From UBA7985 sp965661545 (GTDB taxonomy: Bacteria > Pseudomonadota > Alphaproteobacteria > UBA7985): 64,000 bases of DNA. Position numbers and translations under genes: made by a program. This document shows, piece after piece, positions 51,895 to 61,458 of the stretch; within the stretch, counting starts at the first letter, position 1; each line of letters starts with the position of its first letter. The DNA is taken from positions 48,494-112,493 of the forward strand of contig CBFIEF010000007.1 in NCBI GenBank assembly GCA_965661545.1, in the 5' to 3' direction. The notes beneath the pieces were generated by a model. The model was not told the DNA's origin. It saw only the letters and a program-made list of their open reading frames with translations, and did not search any database.

Positions 51895-52496
51895 CCCACC
51901 TTGGGGATGACCTCGGCCAAAGCATGGTGCAAGCGGGTTTCCCAGTCCAGCAACGAGGCTCGGGCCAGCGGTGCCTTTCGCAAAAACGGCATGCACAGGG
52001 AAAACAGCGGTTCAATACCGTGGGCTTGCAAGCCCCGACCCGCGCGCGACGATTGCCGATGCTCCATGAAGCGCTTTTCCAACGTCAGCTTGGTTGAGCC
52101 AACGTAGGCGCCATAGACGCCGTTCTCCTGCGAATAGCCATCGCGCAAAATGACGTAGACCGAGCCACCCGAGCGCTTAACCTGCGCCCACCCGTCCCAT
52201 GATTTCGGAAAGGCCTGCGCTACGGCCTGACGCGCTGGATTGAGCCAGTCGATGGGCGCTAACTCACAATCCGCAAACACCATTTCCGCATTCAAAACTT
52301 TTGAGTCACGAAGCCGCAATTCTTCAAGAGCCAAGGTTGCCAACTCCAGCCGAGGCGGATTTTGCGTCAACCATTCTTTCATGGATCGGATGAGATGCGG
52401 GGCTTGCCATCGCTCGAAAGGCCGCGCTGCGCGGTAGTCCAGCCCGGGGTACGGGCCGAAGTAGACTGCATGATAGGGGCGTTTTTCGATGATCAA
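51876..52496 (-). CDS. GIY-YIG nuclease-like protein
   Basis: This 206-residue protein has a GIY-YIG-like catalytic block in its C-terminal half: VYVILRDG...VYGAYVGST, then R and H at family spacing in LEKRFMEHRQSS, and a Glu in LLDWETRL. The N-terminal 100 residues (with HAVYFGPYPGLDYRAARPFERW) match nothing I recognise. It starts with TTG (52496), preceded by a weak site; no better ATG is in frame nearby. A perfect palindrome TTCAATATTGAA lies just upstream at 52514-52525. Function unknown; DNA cleavage is inference from the domain. Confidence 0.65.
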   Translation of the reverse strand: MIIEKRPYHAVYFGPYPGLDYRAARPFERWQAPHLIRSMKEWLTQNPPRLELATLALEELRLRDSKVLNAEMVFADCELAPIDWLNPARQAVAQAFPKSWDGWAQVKRSGGSVYVILRDGYSQENGVYGAYVGSTKLTLEKRFMEHRQSSRAGRGLQAHGIEPLFSLCMPFLRKAPLARASLLDWETRLHHALAEVIPKVGGDVVN

Positions 52497-52751
52497 CTTA
52501 ATAGGTCTACTGGTTCAATATTGAATGTAGGAACGGGCGTTACAGATTGGATTTAACAACTAATGCGTTCCTTATCAAACATGCCCTCACGTTTACTCGC
52601 ATGGCAACACGCTATCAGAGGTATCTACACCCTGATCTTTGCCCCATTTCTTTGCCAATTTCGCAGCTGTTGAGCGGAAAGGCGGGTTGATTGATTCACC
52701 GAAGCTAAGCATTTACCGGGGAGGATAAAATTGCGGAGCATTGGGAGACTT

Positions 52752-54068
52752 ATGAAGGTCGTAGCGATCGGGACAGGGTATGTAGGACTGGTGACAGGCG
52801 TTTGTTATGCCAGTCTCGGCCACGACGTGGTCTGCTTGGACATTGACGCGGAAAAAATCGCCCAATTGAAAGGTGGTCAAAGCCCCATTTTTGAGCCCGG
52901 TCTGGAAGACCGCATGGCCCAAGCGGTCAAAGCAGGGAAGTTACGGTTTTCAACAGACTACACCTCTGCGCTCCAAGACGCTCAAATCGCCATTATCGCG
53001 GTCGGTACACCCACCGAAGAAGGTGGCAGCAAAGCCAATACATCATTCGTCGAAGCAGCCTTTAAGTCCATCATGGAGCATCAAGGCAGCGCGCCCCTGA
53101 CGGTTGTGGTCAAATCAACGGTGCCCATTGGCACCAATGACCGCCTGAAAGCGCTACAGCAGCAGCATGCAGCGGATGCCTCAATCCATCTGGCCTCGAA
53201 CCCCGAATTCTTGCGAGAGGGTGCGGCGATTGACGATTTCATGAACCCGGACCGGATTGTTGTCGGCCCGCGCGACGAAATCGCCGCTAACGCTCTGCGT
53301 CAGCTGAACCAATCTTTCATTGATCGCGACGTGGCCTATATCGAAGTTTCGGCATCCAGCGCGGAAATGATCAAGTACGCAGCGAACGCTTTTCTTGCCA
53401 CCAAAATCACCTTTATCAATGAAGTTGCCAGCCTGTGTGAACGCGTTGGCGCCAATGTTGAAGATGTTGCCCACGGAATCGGCCTCGACCAGCGCATTGG
53501 CCCCGACTTTTTGGCAACCGGCCCCGGCTATGGCGGCTCCTGCTTCCCTAAGGACACGCTGGCGCTGGTTGATACCGCACAGGTCGAAGGCTCGCCGGTT
53601 CGTATCCTTGAGGCCGTCATTGACGTCAACGAAGCCCGGAAACAGGAAATGGCGGACAAAGTCATTGAATCTCTCGGTGGGCCGGACAGTGCGCGCGGCA
53701 AGACGGTTGCGATTTGGGGACTAACGTTCAAACCCAACACTGACGACCTGCGCGATAGTCCGAGTATTGCGATCATTCCTGCGTTACAGAAAGCCGGCAT
53801 CAACGTTCGTGCCTTTGATCCCCAAGGGATGGAAGGCGCAGCCGAACTGTTTGACGGCGTCGATTTCCGACCCTCTGCACTGGATGCTGTTGCGGACGCG
53901 GATGGCCTGTGTCTGGTTACGCACTGGCCCGAGTTTGCTTCCGTCGATCTCGGAGCGGTAAAAGCCGCCCTCAAAGCCCCGCGCTTTGTTGACTTGCGAA
54001 ATGTGTTCGACCCCAAAACAATGACAGAGGCCGGCTGGGACTACAGAAGCCTCGGACGCCCTTCATAA
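52752..54068 (+). CDS. ugd: UDP-glucose 6-dehydrogenase
   Basis: This 438-residue enzyme oxidises UDP-glucose to UDP-glucuronate with two NAD. The NAD fold GTGYVGLVTG begins at residue 7, and the catalytic C264 lies in GYGGSCFPKD. GGGAG precedes the ATG at 52752. Its substrate is supplied by GalU (13579-14469). UDP-glucuronate feeds surface polysaccharide or glycan synthesis, but no glycosyltransferases are in the window. The 255 bases upstream carry its promoter. Confidence 0.95.
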   Translation: MKVVAIGTGYVGLVTGVCYASLGHDVVCLDIDAEKIAQLKGGQSPIFEPGLEDRMAQAVKAGKLRFSTDYTSALQDAQIAIIAVGTPTEEGGSKANTSFVEAAFKSIMEHQGSAPLTVVVKSTVPIGTNDRLKALQQQHAADASIHLASNPEFLREGAAIDDFMNPDRIVVGPRDEIAANALRQLNQSFIDRDVAYIEVSASSAEMIKYAANAFLATKITFINEVASLCERVGANVEDVAHGIGLDQRIGPDFLATGPGYGGSCFPKDTLALVDTAQVEGSPVRILEAVIDVNEARKQEMADKVIESLGGPDSARGKTVAIWGLTFKPNTDDLRDSPSIAIIPALQKAGINVRAFDPQGMEGAAELFDGVDFRPSALDAVADADGLCLVTHWPEFASVDLGAVKAALKAPRFVDLRNVFDPKTMTEAGWDYRSLGRPS

Positions 54069-54152
54069 TTTCGGATACAACGTGCTAAGGCCTTCAATCT
54101 CCGCTCAGACATTGTAGGATCCGAGCCAGAACCAAAAACAGGGAGAACGTCT

Positions 54153-55055
54153 GTGTTAAAACCAGACCGTAGCCAGAAGCGTCTTGGAAAAAGCGACTTG
54201 ATGGTTGGGCCGATTTCTTATGGCCATTGGAGACTGTCCGAAGGCACCGCAGCGGAAGCTGGCGACAAAACCCGGGCGGCTCTGGATGCCGGAATGTCGA
54301 TGATCGATACAGCGTCCATTTATGGCTATCCCTCCTTTGGCGCAGCGGAAGCGTTGTTGGGTGACGTGCTGAAAGCTGAGCCTTCTCTGCGGGACCGCAT
54401 GGTCCTGGCGACCAAAGCCGGGATTTACCCACCGACGCCCTACGACTGTACCCCCGACATGATCGTCAAGACCTGCGAAGAGTCGCTGCGTCGGATGAAT
54501 ACGGATGTGATTGACGTGTTCTACATCCATCGCCCCGACATGCTGACACCTCACGCCGATGTCGCTGAAGGGCTGATGCGGTTGGTGGAGAGCGGAAAAG
54601 CGCGGGAGATTGCGGTTTCCAACTACACCCCGAGCATGTTCGCGGCGCTGCAATATAAGCTGGACCGTCCATTAATCGCCAATCAGGTCGAATTTTCGCC
54701 ACTGCGGCAGGATCCAGTTTGGGACGGCACGCTGGATCAATGCCAGAAGTACGACAGCACTCTGGTCGCTTGGTCGCCGCTGGGTGGCGGCGAGCTGATG
54801 ACCCAAGACGCTAGCGAAGACAGCACAGCAGGCGCGGTTGCAGCGGCGCTGGATGCAGTTGCGACGCGGAATGGTGTGGATCGCGGTGCAGCGGCCCTCG
54901 CCTTCACCATGATTTCAAATCCCCAGATCGTGCCGATCATTGGAACCCAGCGCGTCGAACGCATCGCGGAAGCCAACCAGGCGCTGGATGTCGAAATGAC
55001 GCGTGACGAGTACTATGCGATTGTTGTCGCGTGGCGCGGCGCTGGCCTGCCCTAG
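54153..55055 (+). CDS. Aldo/keto reductase (YdhF-like)
   Basis: This 300-residue TIM-barrel oxidoreductase has the catalytic tetrad D52, Y57, K87 and H125 in the blocks MIDTASIYG, LATKAG and FYIHRPD. It probably reduces a carbonyl compound with NADPH in the cytoplasm. The GTG start (54153) has GGGAGAA before it. Its end overlaps a convergent kinase gene by 4 bases. Substrate unknown; E. coli YdhF has no firm role. Confidence 0.9.
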   Translation: MLKPDRSQKRLGKSDLMVGPISYGHWRLSEGTAAEAGDKTRAALDAGMSMIDTASIYGYPSFGAAEALLGDVLKAEPSLRDRMVLATKAGIYPPTPYDCTPDMIVKTCEESLRRMNTDVIDVFYIHRPDMLTPHADVAEGLMRLVESGKAREIAVSNYTPSMFAALQYKLDRPLIANQVEFSPLRQDPVWDGTLDQCQKYDSTLVAWSPLGGGELMTQDASEDSTAGAVAAALDAVATRNGVDRGAAALAFTMISNPQIVPIIGTQRVERIAEANQALDVEMTRDEYYAIVVAWRGAGLP

Positions 55056-56050
55056 TCGATATAGCCCCGGTCCCGGGCGAAGCTGAGCAAAGCCGGCATG
55101 AAGGTTTCATGTCGGCTGATCAGCACATCAACCTTGGCCAAACGCGCCGCTGTCGGTTCGCTGGAGAAGTAATACCGCCCATCTTCGCGGTCGGTATAGA
55201 GATGCACCAGCAGCTTCGCGGTGGTGCGCAGCGTGTGAAGGACGGCGTCACGCTTGGTAAACCACGTTTGCTGTCCAAGGAAGGCTTCGAAGGCCTCAGC
55301 GCGGATTGACCAAGTGACGTCATTGAGTTGATCGCTAAACCAAGATCGCAGCGCGTCCCCGATTTCCCAACCCCATTCCTGGACGTTGTAATTCTCAAAA
55401 TCCAATAGGCCAATCTGGCGCGGCGTCACGATGACGTTGCCGAATTTGATGTCGCCGTGACAGTGGCGGACACGAGTTTGCTTGTCGAATTCAGTGTTGA
55501 GAAAGCCACACACACTCTCGTTTCGCTTGACGGTTTCCGGCGAAAGGTCTGTCCGCTCGAACGCGGCTTTGATGATGAGATCAGGTTGATCCTGATAAGC
55601 CGTCATGTAGCGCCGATCCCCCTCGTCAACGAAGCGAAAATAGCGATTGAGCGTGTCGTGCAGGTCTTCAGCCAAAGCAACGATCCGCAGCGCGTCCGAC
55701 ACGCTGGGACGGTTTTCCATCACCGGCTCTGACACGTAAGACATCAGCCGGAATTGCTCACCATCCAACTCAATAAACGGATCACCCTCGACCGTCAGAT
55801 GAAAGTTCGGCGTCAGGAAATCGCGCGCATAGAGCATGTTGGAGACGTGGCTGGAAAGACGCAGCTGATCAAGATTCTTCTTTCGCCCCACCCGCTGCAG
55901 CATCAGCCGACGGGTTTGAGTCTCGATGGCATAGTTCGCATTGACGTTGCCAAAGGCGCCGCTATCCACCGCGATGACCGGCTCAAAGATTTCGTACTGC
56001 TTGAGAAAAGCATTGATCTGGTCGTGACTGAGATCGAGATTCTCGGACAT
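55052..56050 (-). CDS. APH-fold phosphotransferase (sugar or small-molecule kinase)
   Basis: This 332-residue protein has the kinase-like catalytic loop H198-G-D200-x4-N205 and the metal-binding D217 in LLDFEN, and matches the aminoglycoside phosphotransferase/homoserine kinase type II fold. N-acetylhexosamine 1-kinases such as NahK share it. Between the loop and C-terminus the segment EIGDALRSW is typical. Drug resistance is unlikely from context. It is divergent from a Gfo/Idh gene and overlaps the AKR gene by 4 bases. Start 56050 is chosen because an ORF reaching 56203 overlaps the divergent gene. Confidence 0.82.
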   Translation of the reverse strand: MSENLDLSHDQINAFLKQYEIFEPVIAVDSGAFGNVNANYAIETQTRRLMLQRVGRKKNLDQLRLSSHVSNMLYARDFLTPNFHLTVEGDPFIELDGEQFRLMSYVSEPVMENRPSVSDALRIVALAEDLHDTLNRYFRFVDEGDRRYMTAYQDQPDLIIKAAFERTDLSPETVKRNESVCGFLNTEFDKQTRVRHCHGDIKFGNVIVTPRQIGLLDFENYNVQEWGWEIGDALRSWFSDQLNDVTWSIRAEAFEAFLGQQTWFTKRDAVLHTLRTTAKLLVHLYTDREDGRYYFSSEPTAARLAKVDVLISRHETFMPALLSFARDRGYID

Positions 56051-56195
56051 GTCGGGCCTTTTGGCGAGGTGTATAACGGCCTTTAGAAGTCCTGCACTTC
56101 GCCCCCTTTGTCCAGCACCGATGACGATCATCTGGTCAGACGGCGGCGACGGCTCTAGGCTGGCGCGAAACGATTTGAACAGGGAAGAAATCGGC

Positions 56196-57131
56196 ATGAG
56201 CACAGTGCGGTGGGGTGTTATTGGGAACGCAAAGATTGGCCGCGATCGGCTGCAGCCAGCGATTGAAGCCAGCGCGCACGGCGAGTTGGTTGCCGTGGCC
56301 AGCCGGTCTGGCGACCTAAGCTACGAGGCTTTGCTGGCCCGTGATGATATCGATGCGGTCTACATCCCTCTGCCTAATCACCTGCATGTCGAATGGTCTC
56401 GAAAGGCCTTGGAGGCTGGCAAGCACGTGCTGTGCGAAAAATCGATCACGCTGTCCCCACAGGAGCTGGAACCGCTGATGGACGTGCGGCCTGATCTGAT
56501 CCTCAGCGAAGCCTTTATGGTGCGGTTTCATCCTCAATGGGTGAAAGTGCGCGAGTTGGTGCAGAACGGAGTCATTGGGGAGGCTCGGGCGATCAGCGGG
56601 CAGTTCAGCTTTTACAATGTTGACCCCAAAAACGTCCGAAATCAGCCTAACATGGGCGGTGGCGGTATCTTGGACATCGGGTGCTACCCAATTTTTACGG
56701 CGCGTTTTGTGTGGGGAGCTGAACCGATCAAGGGCGCGAGCTTGATCGTGGAGCAGGACGACTTTGGTACGGATATTCAGTGCTCCGCGATCATGGAATT
56801 CCCCGACAATCGGCATCTGAACTTCGTGTGTTCAACCCAGTTGCAATTGCATCAGCGGATGGTGATTCAGGGGACCAAAGGGCGGATCGAGGTCAAAGTC
56901 CCCTTCAACCCCTATCCCGGCATAGCCGAGCCAGAGCTTTACCTCTACGAGGGCGCAAGCCTTGGCGATGAGCACGGTCAGCGCGTCGCGATCGAACACG
57001 TCGATCAATACGTGCTCGAAGTGGACGCCATGAACCGCGCGATCCTTGGGCAGGAGGAATGGTCGGTGTCGCGGACCGAGATCTTGGCGCAGGCCAAGGC
57101 GATTGCGATGGTCTTCGACGGGCGGATTTAA
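56196..57131 (+). CDS. Gfo/Idh/MocA family oxidoreductase
   Basis: This 311-residue NAD(P)-dependent oxidoreductase has an N-terminal Rossmann fold (GVIGNAKIGRDRL) and a C-terminal alpha/beta domain starting near residue 120. The catalytic Lys appears in HVLCEKSITL. Members act on sugars, inositols, or related polyols. AGGGAAG precedes the ATG. It is convergent with an MFS gene, overlapping by 4 bases. Substrate unknown. Confidence 0.9.
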   Translation: MSTVRWGVIGNAKIGRDRLQPAIEASAHGELVAVASRSGDLSYEALLARDDIDAVYIPLPNHLHVEWSRKALEAGKHVLCEKSITLSPQELEPLMDVRPDLILSEAFMVRFHPQWVKVRELVQNGVIGEARAISGQFSFYNVDPKNVRNQPNMGGGGILDIGCYPIFTARFVWGAEPIKGASLIVEQDDFGTDIQCSAIMEFPDNRHLNFVCSTQLQLHQRMVIQGTKGRIEVKVPFNPYPGIAEPELYLYEGASLGDEHGQRVAIEHVDQYVLEVDAMNRAILGQEEWSVSRTEILAQAKAIAMVFDGRI

Positions 57132-58417
57132 GGGCTTTTCTGGTCCGGCGCTGGAATGGCTTTCAAGCCGTGCAAGAACACCATCATCAGCGGAATGCAA
57201 ACGACCACCAGCAAGGCCGCAATACCAAACGGCGCTCCGGGCCAAAAAAGAGGCGCATCACTGGCCGTGTAATAGGCAAAGGTGTTGGTCAGGATGATGG
57301 GGCCAATCAGGGACGCAATGGCGCTCAGCGAGGCTGAAATACCCTGCACTTCGCCTTGCCGCGTCTCATCAACGGACTTGGACAGCAGGGCCGAGGCCGC
57401 TGGTCCCACGAGAATCCCCATAGCGGAGACCGGAATCACTGCCCAAATCAGCCAGTCATGCCGGGCAAAAGTCAGCATGCTAAAGGCGACCAAGTTGAAG
57501 CCTAGCCCAATCATCAGCACACCGCCTTCGCCAAATCGCTTGGTCAGTGGCCCCACCAAACCCGCTTGAACGACAAAAAAGCCAATGCCAACAACTGTGA
57601 GCGAAAACCCGACTTGGCCCACGTTCCAGCCCACCGCCGCACGGGCGAAAAAGCTCCATACGGCTGGGTAAACCACTTGCGCAACCCCAAACAGAAAGAT
57701 CACGGCGAGCAGCAAAAAGATCCCACGCAAGTGCCGGATCGACAGGATCGCGCCCAGCGGATTTGCGCGCAGCAGGCTGAACGGACGACGGTTCTTTAGA
57801 GGCAGGCTTTCCTTGAACACAAAAAAGCCAAAGGCGAAGTTTGCGAGCGACAGCAAGGCGGCCATGTACATGGGGGCGCGGTTACCCAACTGGCCAAAGA
57901 ATGCTTGAAGCTGCGGACCTAGGAACGCCGGTTGCTCGGTCCCAAGCCACCCCAGCAAACCACCCAGCGCAGGGCCAATGATGAAGCCAACGCCAAAGCC
58001 TGCGAATACAAGGCCCATGGTCTTGGCGCGATTTTCTCCATCGCTCAAATCCGCCGCGACTGCGATTGCCGTAGACTGTGTCGCCCCGGCGATCCCCGCA
58101 ATGATCCGACCGACGAACAGCAGGAACACTGTCGGCGCGATGGCGAGCAGGATGTAGTCTAGCCCTAGCGCTCCAATCGATAACAACAGCACAGGGCGGC
58201 GACCAAAGCGGTCTGATAGACTGCCGATCAGCGGGCCAAACAGAAACTGCATCCCGGCATAAACCACCGTCAATGCCATCGCGACTTGCGCGGTTTGGGA
58301 AATATCCCCGCCTGTTAGCTCTTCAAGGATGTCCGGCAACACCGGCATCAACAGTCCGATCCCCATGGCGTCGATGACGACGACAAAGAACGCAAACCAA
58401 ATCATCCTTGTGCGCAT
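57128..58417 (-). CDS. MFS transporter, TetA-like drug/proton antiporter family
   Basis: This 429-residue protein has twelve membrane helices and the TCR-type motif GPLIGSLSDRFGRRPVLLLS between helices 2 and 3. These proteins export drugs or metabolites against protons. The start 58417 begins the conserved MIWFAFFVVVIDAMGIGLLMP region; ORF extension to 58498 is possible but has no better ribosome site. Its promoter is shared with the divergent permease at 58539. Confidence 0.85.
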   Translation of the reverse strand: MRTRMIWFAFFVVVIDAMGIGLLMPVLPDILEELTGGDISQTAQVAMALTVVYAGMQFLFGPLIGSLSDRFGRRPVLLLSIGALGLDYILLAIAPTVFLLFVGRIIAGIAGATQSTAIAVAADLSDGENRAKTMGLVFAGFGVGFIIGPALGGLLGWLGTEQPAFLGPQLQAFFGQLGNRAPMYMAALLSLANFAFGFFVFKESLPLKNRRPFSLLRANPLGAILSIRHLRGIFLLLAVIFLFGVAQVVYPAVWSFFARAAVGWNVGQVGFSLTVVGIGFFVVQAGLVGPLTKRFGEGGVLMIGLGFNLVAFSMLTFARHDWLIWAVIPVSAMGILVGPAASALLSKSVDETRQGEVQGISASLSAIASLIGPIILTNTFAYYTASDAPLFWPGAPFGIAALLVVVCIPLMMVFLHGLKAIPAPDQKSP

Positions 58418-58538
58418 TCGGGGGAATCCTTGGCTGAGCCAGAGTTCTCCGGCTGGTGTAAGTGGTGTGCGTTTTCGGCGACTTATCGGCATACTCAAAA
58501 CCGACTAAAGTAACCAAACTCTGCTGCTGTAACCGTAT

Positions 58539-60236
58539 ATGAGCCTGATGACGCAAACCTTAAGCCCCAACTCGAAAAAACCTTTCCCTGTTGCCTTCTT
58601 GCGCAACCGGCGTGGGCTGGGTTTTGTGGCGCTGACGCTGGTGATTGCCGTGGTGGTTCTGTTTCCCTTGGCAACCTTGGTTCTTATGGCGCTAGGCGGC
58701 GGCGCAGAGAGCCTGACGCACGTGGTGCGCTACGTTCTGCCGCGCACCCTTTCTACAACAGCGTTTCTGATGATGGGTGTGGTGATCGGAACCGGCCTGA
58801 TCGGCACAATCAGCGCTTGGCTGGTGATGACCTTCCGCTTTCCCGGGCGTCAGTTCTTTCTGTGGGCGCTGGTGCTGCCACTGGCCATCCCAAGCTATTT
58901 AGGCGCTTATGCTTTCGTTGAGTTTCTGTCGTTTACGGGACCGCCGCAAACGCTGTTGCGCAGTGTCATGGGCTTTGAGAGCGCGCGTGATTACTGGTTT
59001 CCCAGCGTCCGAAACACAGGCGGTGCGGCGCTGATCCTATCACTGGTGTTCTACCCCTATGTTTACCTCGCCTCGGTGGCTCTGCTGAAGCTGCAAGGAA
59101 ACCGGCTGGTTGAAGCTTCGCGTGCCTTGGGCAAAGGGCCGCTGCAGACATTCTTGGGCGTCTTACTGCCGCTGCTGCGTCCAGCGATTGCTGCGGGCGT
59201 GGTTTTGGCGCTCATGGAGACGCTGAACGACATTGGCGCGGTTGAGTTTCTGGGCGTGGAGACCATCACCTTTACCATTTTCGACACCTGGCTGACCCGC
59301 CGAGACGCGCAAGGCGCAGCGCAGATGACGCTGGCATTGCTGCTGCTGGTCTTCGCGCTTGTGCTTGCAGAGCGGTGGGCGCGCAGTCGTCAGAACGACG
59401 CCCTCGCCGGCAAGCGGCCTAGCACCCCGATCCAGCAGGAGCTGACAGGAGCGTGGAGTCTGTTGGCGACGGTTTGGTGCTTGCTGCCGATCCTGCTTGG
59501 CTTTGGCGTGCCACTGCTGATTTTGGGTGGCTACGCCGTTGAACGCTTGGATACGCTGGGCGATCGGCGTCTGCATCAAGCCCTCATGACCAGCCTCAAA
59601 ATCGCCTTCTCCGCCTCGGCCCTGACGGTGCTGGCAGGCTTAATCATGGTTTACACCCTGCGACTGCGCAGCGGCGCGGGATGGTTGCGGTTGCTGGTGC
59701 GGATATCGAGCGTCGGTTACGCCATACCGGGCACTATTCTGGCGCTGGGTCTGTTTGTGCCTATGGCGAGTTTTGACAACTGGATGATCGACCGGGCGGG
59801 AAGCTGGTTTGGCTGGTCGATTGGCTTGGCGATTACGGGTTCGGGGGCGCTGATCTTGATTGCGTATTTGATCCGTTTCCTCGCCATCGCTGAAGGCAAC
59901 CTCGACGGCGGTTTCCGCAACATTCCGCTGGCCCGCGATGATGCAAGCCGGACGATGGGGCAAGGGGCGTGGATGACCTTGGCGCGGGTGCATGTTCCAA
60001 CGCTGTGGCCCGCTTTGTCAGCCGCCGCTCTGCTGGTGTTTATCGACGCGCTCAAAGAGCTGTCGGCCACCATCTTTCTCCGCCCTTTCGGGATGCGGAC
60101 GCTCTCGACCTATATCTACGATTACGCCAGTCGGGCACGGGTTGAGGAAACCGGTGTCGCCTGTTTGATCATCGTGGTTTTGGGTGTTCTGCCGGTTGTT
60201 ATCCTGGCGCGGCGACTGTCTGCCTCCCCTCAATAA
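58539..60236 (+). CDS. FbpB-like fused iron(III)-type ABC permease
   Basis: This 565-residue membrane protein contains two tandem permease units of about six helices each, as in FbpB/SfuB ferric iron transporters. Each half has an EAA loop: VEASRALGKGPLQTFLGVLLP in the first, and a degenerate DDASRTMGQGAWMTLARVHVP in the second. No substrate-binding protein or ATPase gene is beside it, which is unusual. It may work with an ATPase encoded elsewhere. Substrate could be iron(III) or another ion. Confidence 0.83.
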   Translation: MSLMTQTLSPNSKKPFPVAFLRNRRGLGFVALTLVIAVVVLFPLATLVLMALGGGAESLTHVVRYVLPRTLSTTAFLMMGVVIGTGLIGTISAWLVMTFRFPGRQFFLWALVLPLAIPSYLGAYAFVEFLSFTGPPQTLLRSVMGFESARDYWFPSVRNTGGAALILSLVFYPYVYLASVALLKLQGNRLVEASRALGKGPLQTFLGVLLPLLRPAIAAGVVLALMETLNDIGAVEFLGVETITFTIFDTWLTRRDAQGAAQMTLALLLLVFALVLAERWARSRQNDALAGKRPSTPIQQELTGAWSLLATVWCLLPILLGFGVPLLILGGYAVERLDTLGDRRLHQALMTSLKIAFSASALTVLAGLIMVYTLRLRSGAGWLRLLVRISSVGYAIPGTILALGLFVPMASFDNWMIDRAGSWFGWSIGLAITGSGALILIAYLIRFLAIAEGNLDGGFRNIPLARDDASRTMGQGAWMTLARVHVPTLWPALSAAALLVFIDALKELSATIFLRPFGMRTLSTYIYDYASRARVEETGVACLIIVVLGVLPVVILARRLSASPQ

Positions 60237-60355
60237 CCGCTCCTTACAACTCGTTTGGGTCGCATCAGAACTCAAGCAATAGCGCTTGCATGGCTTTTGG
60301 CCGTGGGGCAACGCTGTACCAGATCGGAACGCGACCGGTTGGGGAGGAGCATTTC

Positions 60356-61444
60356 ATGTCTAACACCACACGCTACGGCATTATCGGTGCCGGAATGATG
60401 GCGCAGGAGCATATCCAAAACATCTATCTGCTGGATGACGCCGCCGTCACGGCGGTTTGTGACCCGGTTCGCAGCTCCCTGACGTGGGCAGAATCAACGA
60501 TGCGCTCCATCGATGGCGCAAACGCTGATGCGGTGCAGTACTTCACCGATCACCGCGACATGCTGGCCAAAGCTGATCTGGACGCGATCATCATCGCCTC
60601 CCCCAACTTCACACACATCGACATCCTGCGCGATACCATGCAAACCGACCTCGCCCATCTGGTTGAAAAGCCGCTGTGCACCACGATGGAAGACGCGCTG
60701 GAGATTGAAGAGCGGGTCAAGAGCTTTGATCCCGTGTTCTGGGTTGGCCTTGAATACCGCTACATGCCGCCCGTCGCCCGCATGATCGAGCGCGCACACG
60801 CAGGCGATGTTGGCGCGATGAAGATGCTGTCGATCAGAGAGCACCGCTTTCCGTTCCTGCCCAAAGTCGGCAACTGGAACCGGTTCAACAAGAATTCTGG
60901 CGGAACGTTTGTTGAGAAGTGCTGTCACTTCTTCGATCTGATGCGGTTCATTCTGCAGGAAGACCCCGTTGCCGTCATGGGCATGGGTGGGCAGGCCGTG
61001 AACCACCAGAACGAAGCCTACAACGGTGAAAAGCCGGACATCTTTGATCACGGCTATGTTGCGGTAGAGTTCGAGAGCGGGGCGAAGGCGCAGTTGGATT
61101 TGTGCATGTTTGCCGAAGGCTCAGAAAATCAGGAAGAAATCACCCTGATCGGCGATACGGCCAAGCTCGAAGTCAAAATCCCCGATGGCGTGATTACCTT
61201 CATGCCGCGCCGACCCAAGAACCCCGTCAAAGAAACCGTCGAGATTGACGAGACGGTGCTGGCCGCTGGTTCGCACTTTGGATCGTCGTACTTCCAGCAT
61301 TTGGACTTCCAAAAGGCCATGCAAGACGGCACCCCGGCAAAGGTAAACGCGCGCGATGGTCGAATGTCCGTGCAGATGGGTTTAGCGGCACAGAAATCGA
61401 TGACTGAACGCCGGTGGATCGAACTGAGCGAGATGACGACCTAA
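60356..61444 (+). CDS. Gfo/Idh/MocA family oxidoreductase
   Basis: This 362-residue oxidoreductase has the Rossmann start YGIIGAGMMAQEHI and the catalytic Lys in HLVEKPLC (the EKP motif). The C-terminal domain contains a HxxxH-like stretch SGGTFVEKCCHFFDLMRF. It resembles inositol 2-dehydrogenase and other sugar dehydrogenases. GGGGAGGAG precedes the ATG at 60356. It is the second such enzyme in 5 kb. It follows the orphan permease gene by 120 bases, with its own ribosome site. Confidence 0.9.
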   Translation: MSNTTRYGIIGAGMMAQEHIQNIYLLDDAAVTAVCDPVRSSLTWAESTMRSIDGANADAVQYFTDHRDMLAKADLDAIIIASPNFTHIDILRDTMQTDLAHLVEKPLCTTMEDALEIEERVKSFDPVFWVGLEYRYMPPVARMIERAHAGDVGAMKMLSIREHRFPFLPKVGNWNRFNKNSGGTFVEKCCHFFDLMRFILQEDPVAVMGMGGQAVNHQNEAYNGEKPDIFDHGYVAVEFESGAKAQLDLCMFAEGSENQEEITLIGDTAKLEVKIPDGVITFMPRRPKNPVKETVEIDETVLAAGSHFGSSYFQHLDFQKAMQDGTPAKVNARDGRMSVQMGLAAQKSMTERRWIELSEMTT

Positions 61445-61458
61445 GGGCCTGAGTCCCG

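Noticed and set aside
55052..56050. Aminoglycoside resistance kinase
   Set aside because: Only the general APH fold is seen; neighbours point to sugar metabolism.
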